From NCBI GenBank assembly GCA_031261865.1, contig JAISIV010000088.1, forward strand, positions 1 to 16,966: DNA of 16,966 nt, read 5' to 3'. The notes under the pieces are model-generated. The model was not told where the DNA came from. It searched no databases and saw only the letters and a program-made list of their open reading frames with translations. Below are positions 12,326-16,966 of the stretch, piece after piece (position 1 is the stretch's first letter; every line of letters starts with the position of its first letter). This DNA is from Lactobacillaceae bacterium. GTDB taxonomy: Bacteria; Bacillota; Bacilli; Lactobacillales; Lactobacillaceae. Position numbers and translations under genes: made by a program.

Positions 12326-12337
12326 GAGTTTTATCTC

Positions 12338-13750
12338 GTGGATTTTCTAATGCTAGCTTTAGCAATCTTGTTGCTGTTATTCATGATTGTTAAGTTCAAA
12401 TTAAATACATTCGTAGCATTGATCATAACGGCTTTCGTACTTGGTCTTTTGCTAGGAATGCCTTTGTACGATCCATCAGGTCAAGGACTTGATATCGTCT
12501 CAGCCATTACTGGTAATCAAGGTATGGGTAACATCCTTGGTGGAAATGCCATCATCTTCTTGTTCGGAGGAATGATTGGCCGCCTTGTTGCTGATGCCGG
12601 TGGTTCATATAAAATCGCCAAAACTTTAATCGATTGGTTCGGTGTTAAGCGCCTTCAATGGGCCGTTTTGATTGCATCTTTCATCATCGGAATTTCAATG
12701 ATTTTCGGTGTCGGAATGGTTCTATTGATTCCTATCGTTTTCGCTGTTGCTATTGAAGCTGGTGTGCCATTGCTTTACCTTGGTATTTCAATGACTGCCG
12801 CTCTTTCTTCAGCTCAAGGCTTCTTGCCACCACAGCCAGCTCCAACTGCTGTTGCCAATTCTCTTGGTGCAAATATTGGATTGACGCTTATCATCGGTCT
12901 TGGTGTTTCTATCATCACTGCCGTAGTTGCTGGACCAATGTTTACAAAGTTGGCTCAAAAATATGCCCCAGACGCTTTCCAAATGAAGCATGAAATTTCA
13001 GCCGTGGGTGAGGTTAAAGAATACGACATCAATGAAACACCTTCATTTTTCTTGTCGACAATCACTTCAATCTTCCCATTGATTTTCATGATCATTGCAA
13101 CTGTTTATAAGATGGTTTATACCGGTGGAGTTACTCCAAAGAACCCAACTCAATTAGATGAGTTCATCAACTTTATTGCTAACCCATCTGTTGCAATGAC
13201 CGTGGCTCTTATTTTTGCCATCTGGTCTATGGGAATTCATCAAAAGAAAACTCGCGATGAAATCAACGGTTCTCTTGGTGCAGGTCTTTCTGCTGTTGCC
13301 GGAATCCTTCTTATCGTTGGTGGTGGAGGTGCCTTACGTGGAATTCTTGTTCAATCAGGAATGTCTGATCAAGTTGCCGACATCTTCAAAGGTCTTACCG
13401 GTGGTGGACATCTTTCTCCACTTGTAATTATCTTGTTCGCTTGGGCAGTTGCTGCTATCTTGCGTATCTCAGTTGGATCAGCTACTGTTGCTGGAATGAC
13501 TGCGGCAGGTATCGTACTTTCAATTGTTCAATCTCAACACAACCCAATGCTTTCAGTTCTTGTAGCATTAGCAATTGGGGCAGGTTCACTTATTGCTTCG
13601 CACGTTAATGATGCTGGATTCTGGATTTTCAAAGAATTCTTCGACATTACAGTTAAGCAAACTTTCCAAATCTGGACTGTGCTTGAAACAATCATTTCAA
13701 CAGTTGGTTTGGCAGTAATCATGCTTCTTGCAGTAATCTTGATTCACTAA
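12338..13750 (+). CDS. gntP: GntP-family gluconate permease, first copy (470 aa)
   Basis: Proton-coupled uptake of gluconate through the cytoplasmic membrane. The chain is hydrophobic throughout with 12-14 predicted membrane segments, the first at residues 3-19. Family motifs are FGGMIGRLVADAGGSYKIAK (76-95), AQGFLPPQPAPTAVA (159-173; the usual His of HGFLPPHPGP is Gln here), ILRISVGSATVAGMTAAGIV and GAGSLIASHVNDAGFWIFKE near the C-terminus. It starts at GTG 12338, nine bases after AGGAG (12324-12328). Codon use is highly biased, like gnd. Its own terminator follows. The pairing with gntK supports gluconate as substrate, but GntP relatives also carry other sugar acids. Confidence 0.92.
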   Translation: MDFLMLALAILLLLFMIVKFKLNTFVALIITAFVLGLLLGMPLYDPSGQGLDIVSAITGNQGMGNILGGNAIIFLFGGMIGRLVADAGGSYKIAKTLIDWFGVKRLQWAVLIASFIIGISMIFGVGMVLLIPIVFAVAIEAGVPLLYLGISMTAALSSAQGFLPPQPAPTAVANSLGANIGLTLIIGLGVSIITAVVAGPMFTKLAQKYAPDAFQMKHEISAVGEVKEYDINETPSFFLSTITSIFPLIFMIIATVYKMVYTGGVTPKNPTQLDEFINFIANPSVAMTVALIFAIWSMGIHQKKTRDEINGSLGAGLSAVAGILLIVGGGGALRGILVQSGMSDQVADIFKGLTGGGHLSPLVIILFAWAVAAILRISVGSATVAGMTAAGIVLSIVQSQHNPMLSVLVALAIGAGSLIASHVNDAGFWIFKEFFDITVKQTFQIWTVLETIISTVGLAVIMLLAVILIH

Positions 13751-13766
13751 TATTGATATTTTGATT

Positions 13767-13798
13767 AAACGTTCAACTTCGGTTGGACGTTTTTTTTA
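13767..13798 (+). terminator. Rho-independent terminator of the first permease gene
   Basis: AAACGTTCAAC-TTCG-GTTGGACGTTT (11 bp, one G-U pair, stable TTCG tetraloop) runs into a T-tract. It separates the two permease genes into different transcription units. Confidence 0.92.
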
Positions 13799-13808
13799 AT
13801 ACCCGATA

Positions 13809-13873
13809 TTCCGTTCGGAAAAGTAGTAAACTAAACCTGTAAACGCTTACTTTTAGTAAGTAAAAAGAGAGGA
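13809..13873 (+). promoter_or_regulatory. Control region of the second permease gene: inverted repeat, cre box, second palindrome, ribosome binding site
   Basis: TTCCG-TT-CGGAA (13809-13820) is a 12-base inverted repeat. A possible -10 TAAACT (13827-13832) has no good -35 box. TGTAAACGCTTACT (13838-13851) matches the CcpA cre consensus TGWAARCGYTWNCW at all 14 positions and would overlap the transcription start, a repressing position. CTTACT-TTT-AGTAAG (13846-13860) overlaps its 3' half. AGAGAGGA (13866-13873) is the ribosome binding site for ATG 13879. The second permease is thus probably under glucose repression. Confidence 0.75.
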
Positions 13874-13878
13874 TTATT

Positions 13879-15354
13879 ATGTCGACAAATGCTTCTGGCC
13901 TCTATCAACTGTTAGTTGGTGGATTGAATGTTTGGCCTTTTATAGTTTTAGTTTTAGGAATTGCGTTTTTGTTGGTGCTGATATTGAAAGCTAAGATCAA
14001 CACTTTTGTTTCATTAATTATTGTTTCCATTCTCGTTGCCCTAGGGTTAGGAATGAATCCTGCTGGCATCGCCGATGCTTTAAAAAACGGTATCGGTGGT
14101 ACGATGGGCGAATTAGTTATCGTCTTTGGAATGGGTTCGATGATCGGACGCCTTGTTTCAGATGCCGGTGGGTCATATCGAATCGCCACTACCTTGATTG
14201 AAAAGTTCGGTAAAAAACGTCTCCAATGGGCGGTCGCCGGTGCTTCATTTATTATCGGTATTTCACTTCTATTCGAAGTTGGTTTAGTTGTTCTAATCCC
14301 GATTGTCTTCACGATTGCTCTTGAAGCTGGCGTGCCACTTTTGTACCTCGGAATTCCAATGGCCGCCGCATTGTCAGCGGCTCAAGGTTTCTTGCCACCT
14401 CAGCCTAGTCCAACGGCAGTTACGAACGCACTGGGTGCCAACATCGGAATAGTTTTGATGTACGGAATCGTTGTTGCTGCCGTAGCTTTGATTGTGGCTG
14501 GTCCTTTATTCACGCGTCTCATACAAAAAATTCAACCCAATGCCTTTCGTATTACAAAAAAGCTCGACGCTATTGGTGAAGTAAAAGTTTTTGAATTAGA
14601 TGACACACCTAGTTTTGGTCTTTCAATTGTCACTTCACTAATGCCAGTATTCTTTATGCTAGTGTCGACAATCTACACTCTTGCTCATAACGCCGGGAAA
14701 GGGGTCTATGCTGGAACCATTGGGGATGCTAATTGGCAAACTTTAACCTCGGCTGCTAAAAATGGTTATCTTTTGCACCCAACTACTTTAGATAAAGTAA
14801 TCGCCATGTTCGGGAATCCGGTTATTGCCATGGTCGTCGCAATGGTCTTTGCAATTTGGGCAATGGGCCCTCACCAGAATCGTGACATGACTCAAGTAGG
14901 TTCAACTATGTCTGAAGCCCTTAAGTCAATTGCTAATCTTTTGATGGTTATTGCCGGAGGTGCTGCTTTCAAAGGAATTTTAACTGCTGGTGGTATTTCC
15001 ACTGCTATTGCTCAAGCCTTCGCGCATACCTCACTTTCACCAATCATTTTTGCTTGGTTGATTGCCGTAATCTTACGTGTTTCTGTAGGATCCGCTACTG
15101 TCGCCGGTCTTACTACTGCTGGAATCGTGGCACCTTTAGTTGCTAATTCCTCTATAAACCCCGCTTTTGTAGTTCTTGCTATTGGAGCAGGATCTCTTGC
15201 CGCATCTCACGTCAATGACGCTGGTTTTTGGATGTTTAAGGAATTCTTTGATTTAGATGTTCCTCAAACCTTAAAAATTTGGACGGTTTTAGAAACAATC
15301 ATTTCTGTAGTTGGATTAATTATGGTCTTAATTCTGAACGCTATCTTCGGTTAG
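13879..15354 (+). CDS. GntP-family gluconate permease, second copy (491 aa)
   Basis: Paralogue of the preceding permease with the same motifs in the same order: FGMGSMIGRLVSDAGGSYRIA, AQGFLPPQPSPTAVTNALGAN, ILRVSVGSATVAGLTTAGIV and GAGSLAASHVNDAGFWMFKE. It has about 15 extra residues at the N-terminus (MSTNASGLYQLLVGGLN) and an extra ~20-residue insert after SLMPVFFMLVSTIYTL. Codon use is less biased than in the first copy. It is preceded by a terminator, a cre box and its own ribosome binding site, so it is regulated separately. It may have a different affinity or a different sugar acid as substrate; the sequence does not decide this. Confidence 0.9.
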   Translation: MSTNASGLYQLLVGGLNVWPFIVLVLGIAFLLVLILKAKINTFVSLIIVSILVALGLGMNPAGIADALKNGIGGTMGELVIVFGMGSMIGRLVSDAGGSYRIATTLIEKFGKKRLQWAVAGASFIIGISLLFEVGLVVLIPIVFTIALEAGVPLLYLGIPMAAALSAAQGFLPPQPSPTAVTNALGANIGIVLMYGIVVAAVALIVAGPLFTRLIQKIQPNAFRITKKLDAIGEVKVFELDDTPSFGLSIVTSLMPVFFMLVSTIYTLAHNAGKGVYAGTIGDANWQTLTSAAKNGYLLHPTTLDKVIAMFGNPVIAMVVAMVFAIWAMGPHQNRDMTQVGSTMSEALKSIANLLMVIAGGAAFKGILTAGGISTAIAQAFAHTSLSPIIFAWLIAVILRVSVGSATVAGLTTAGIVAPLVANSSINPAFVVLAIGAGSLAASHVNDAGFWMFKEFFDLDVPQTLKIWTVLETIISVVGLIMVLILNAIFG

Positions 15355-15398
15355 TTTTAAATTTTTTGTAAATTTACCGTCCACAATGTTGCTTTGTT

Positions 15399-15411
15399 TA
15401 CAATGAAATAA
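15399..15411 (+). promoter_or_regulatory. -10 box placing transcription start at the ATG (leaderless)
   Basis: TACAAT (15399-15404) is the only good -10 in the 56-base spacer; a TTTACC (15373-15378) lies 20 bases upstream as a poor -35. Seven bases past the -10 is base 15411, the A of the ATG. No ribosome binding site is seen. Confidence 0.4.
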
Positions 15412-15872
15412 TGGAACAAAATATTTTAAAACTTCAAAGACAAAACAAACTTGTCATGCTTCTGGAAGTTATTTCGTTAGTTTTGTTATATACCGCCTTA
15501 ATATTTGGAATTATTGTCTACTCCCAAACCCAAAACATTACCCTCTTAGAAAAGCAACCAGTCTTTACGATTTTGGCCATTTCCTGGTGGGTGCTTTCAA
15601 TCCCGATTTTCGTCGAGTCAATTAGGGCGCTTAACATTGAAAAAGAATTAAAAAGTATTGCTGGGTTGACACTTCCGATTTACACCTCGATTATTGGAGC
15701 GGTTGTTACTTTTACGATTGTCTTATCTGTATTGTTATTGACGCTTCCTACAACCGTTTTGTACATCACTTCTATCATGAGTCTCCATAGACAAAATAAA
15801 ATTCTTAATCAGAAAGTTCAAGAATTGAATCAATCGGAAGTCACAGATGAATCCGAAAACAACGTGAAATAA
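15411..15872 (+). CDS. Small multi-pass membrane protein of unknown function (153 aa)
   Basis: I do not recognise a family. Three or four membrane segments are visible (about residues 14-37, 51-70, 86-110, and possibly 111-124). They are followed by a polar, coiled-coil-like C-terminal tail (LHRQNKILNQKVQELNQ) that should face the cytoplasm. The N-terminus MEQNILKLQRQNK resembles this tail in composition. ATG 15411 lacks a ribosome binding site and seems to be translated from a leaderless message; no better in-frame start is nearby. It follows the second permease by 56 bases without a clear terminator, and a strong terminator ends it. Any link to gluconate uptake is only positional. Confidence 0.7.
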   Translation: MEQNILKLQRQNKLVMLLEVISLVLLYTALIFGIIVYSQTQNITLLEKQPVFTILAISWWVLSIPIFVESIRALNIEKELKSIAGLTLPIYTSIIGAVVTFTIVLSVLLLTLPTTVLYITSIMSLHRQNKILNQKVQELNQSEVTDESENNVK

Positions 15873-15878
15873 ATGTTA

Positions 15879-15911
15879 AAAAAGTCTTGTGACATTGTTA
15901 CAGGACTTTTT
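15879..15911 (+). terminator. Strong rho-independent terminator after the membrane protein gene
   Basis: The 15-bp stem AAAAAGTCTTGTGAC / GTTACAGGACTTTTT (two G-U pairs) has the three-base loop ATT. A- and T-runs on both sides make it bidirectional in principle. Confidence 0.9.
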
Positions 15912-15924
15912 TACTAGGTAAAAT
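15895..15924 (+). promoter_or_regulatory. Candidate promoter of the glycosyltransferase gene
   Basis: TTGTTA (15895-15900, in the loop and 3' arm of the terminator) and TAAAAT (15919-15924) are 18 bases apart. The transcript would start near 15931 and have a ~50-base leader. Confidence 0.4.
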
Positions 15925-15931
15925 TAGAACG

Positions 15932-15953
15932 ATGAGCCAAATGGCGCATTTTT
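15932..15953 (+). terminator. Leader hairpin with T-tract before the glycosyltransferase gene
   Basis: ATGAGCC-AAAT-GGCGCAT (7 positions, one A-G mismatch) is followed by TTTTT. It lies at the very start of the predicted leader, so it may be an attenuator or simply a 5' stabilising hairpin. Confidence 0.4.
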
Positions 15954-15981
15954 GAAATCAAAATCAGGAGAATAAACCTAT

Positions 15982-16966
15982 ATGAAGAAACGTATTTTCT
16001 TTATGAATAAAGGTGTTGGACCAACAAACAGTGGTGTCGAACACGCAGAGAAATATCGTTACGATATCCTTAAAAAACAAGGTCATTACGTTAAGATTAT
16101 TTTGACCGAACCCGGTGAAAATGTTTATAAATATTCAGAAGATCTTGGATTCGAACGATCTGATGTTATTTCTATTTATGATTATTTGCTCGGAGCTAGC
16201 TACAAGAATCCAGCCCAACGTCAATGGCATAACATGTCAACTACTTGGTGGAATGAGAATGGCCGTGTAGCTGTAAACAACGAAGAAAAAAATTACTTCG
16301 CTAAAATCGACACCGAAGATTATCACGATGCTTACACATCGCGTGCAGATTTGGCACTCCGTTTTATCCAAATTTTTGCTGAAAAAGAAAACGTTACTTC
16401 AGATGACGTTTTGATCGTCGATCGTGGAGATATTGATGCTCCAGCGGTTCTGGCTGCAAAATTACCATGGAAGATTGGATTTGTCGTTCACGCCGAACAT
16501 CGTTCTCCTGATGAACGTGATCAAGCAATCGGTGTTATGCTTTGGAATAACTATTACGAATTTGAATTCGACCATATTGATAAATATGACTATGCAATTA
16601 CTGCGACCGAAACTGAAAAGAAGCAATTAGAAGAAGATTTCGCCTTCAACGGTAATCAAAACCCTGCTCCAATCTTTGCAATCCCAGTTGGTTCAGTAAG
16701 TAAAGCGGTCTTAGATCGTAAGCACGTAAAAGTTGCTGACCGTGAGCCGCACTCACTAATTACTGTCTCTCGCCTAGCACCAGAAAAGCACGTCGACGTA
16801 ATCGGAAATGCAATTCCTCTTATTAAAGAAAAGTATCCTGATGTTAAGCTTCACGTTTACGGTGTTGGTAAACACAAAGAAGATTTAGACAAGATTATCG
16901 AAGAACACAGTTTGCAAGATAACATCATCTTGCATGGTCATTCATATGAACTTGATGAACCTTATG
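15982..16966 (+). CDS. GT4-family glycosyltransferase, N-terminal 328 residues (runs off window)
   Basis: Retaining glycosyltransferase of the GT-B fold. The visible part starts MKKRIFFMNKGVGPTNSGVEHAE (the glycine-rich acceptor-side loop). It continues with an ~230-residue N-domain containing WWNENG, DVLIVDRGDIDAPAVL and VVHAEHRSPDE. It enters the C-domain at LITVSRLAPEKHVDVIGNAI and KLHVYGVGKHKEDLDKII...NIILHGHS, the typical nucleotide-sugar-binding half of GT4 enzymes. The general form resembles poly(glycerol-phosphate) glucosyltransferases (TagE-like) and GtfA-type protein glycosyltransferases of Gram-positives, so wall teichoic acid or Ser-rich surface proteins are possible acceptors (inference). 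ATG 15982 follows AGGAG (15966-15970) by 11 bases. The frame is open to the last base; the donor-binding E-x7-E motif is not reached. Confidence 0.88.
   Translation, partial: MKKRIFFMNKGVGPTNSGVEHAEKYRYDILKKQGHYVKIILTEPGENVYKYSEDLGFERSDVISIYDYLLGASYKNPAQRQWHNMSTTWWNENGRVAVNNEEKNYFAKIDTEDYHDAYTSRADLALRFIQIFAEKENVTSDDVLIVDRGDIDAPAVLAAKLPWKIGFVVHAEHRSPDERDQAIGVMLWNNYYEFEFDHIDKYDYAITATETEKKQLEEDFAFNGNQNPAPIFAIPVGSVSKAVLDRKHVKVADREPHSLITVSRLAPEKHVDVIGNAIPLIKEKYPDVKLHVYGVGKHKEDLDKIIEEHSLQDNIILHGHSYELDEPY

Overview
The window looks like a chromosomal segment of a low-GC Gram-positive bacterium of the lactic acid group (Lactobacillaceae; a heterofermentative genus is my guess, not proven). The grounds are AT-rich DNA, strong AGGAG-type ribosome binding sites, a CcpA-type cre box, a short NAD-type 6-phosphogluconate dehydrogenase next to an FGGY gluconokinase and GntP permeases, and a membrane-domain GDPD typical of lactobacilli. 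No rRNA, tRNA, CRISPR array or transposase gene is visible.

Bases 1-2760 form an accessory island. It opens with the C-terminal tail of a Ser/Thr-rich surface protein. Three unrelated toxin-antitoxin modules follow in the same orientation: RelB/RelE (447-922), a small putative antitoxin plus zeta-type kinase toxin (1101-1858), and YefM/YoeB (2073-2588). Each gene block is followed, 0-28 bases after its last stop codon, by one copy of an unannotated non-coding repeat, four copies in all. Each copy has a core of 92, 92, 92 and 91 bases with fixed conserved ends and two small hairpins at equivalent positions, then a spacer, then a rho-independent terminator. The layout gene block | repeat | gene block | repeat is cassette-like and is the most interesting thing here.

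Bases 2767-8600 hold housekeeping and envelope genes. On the minus strand pgi (glucose-6-phosphate isomerase) is followed by a membrane-anchored glycerophosphodiester phosphodiesterase, with a hairpin-rich spacer between them. Divergent from pgi is nagB (glucosamine-6-phosphate deaminase), closely followed by a secreted protein of unknown function and a single-pass protein with a Ser/Thr/Gly/Pro-rich external tail.

Bases 8607-15354 form a gluconate catabolic locus. An RpiR-family regulator (minus strand) is divergent from gnd. Then come gntK and two tandem GntP-type permeases. Gluconate is imported by GntP, phosphorylated by GntK and oxidised and decarboxylated by Gnd to ribulose 5-phosphate. 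An inverted repeat of the TGAAA-N5-TTTCA type lies in the rpiR-gnd promoter region, and a full-consensus cre box precedes the second permease. A 105-bp insertion-like segment flanked by 12-bp direct repeats follows gnd.

Bases 15355-16966 carry a small multi-pass membrane protein, apparently expressed from a leaderless mRNA, and the start of a GT4-family glycosyltransferase that runs off the window.
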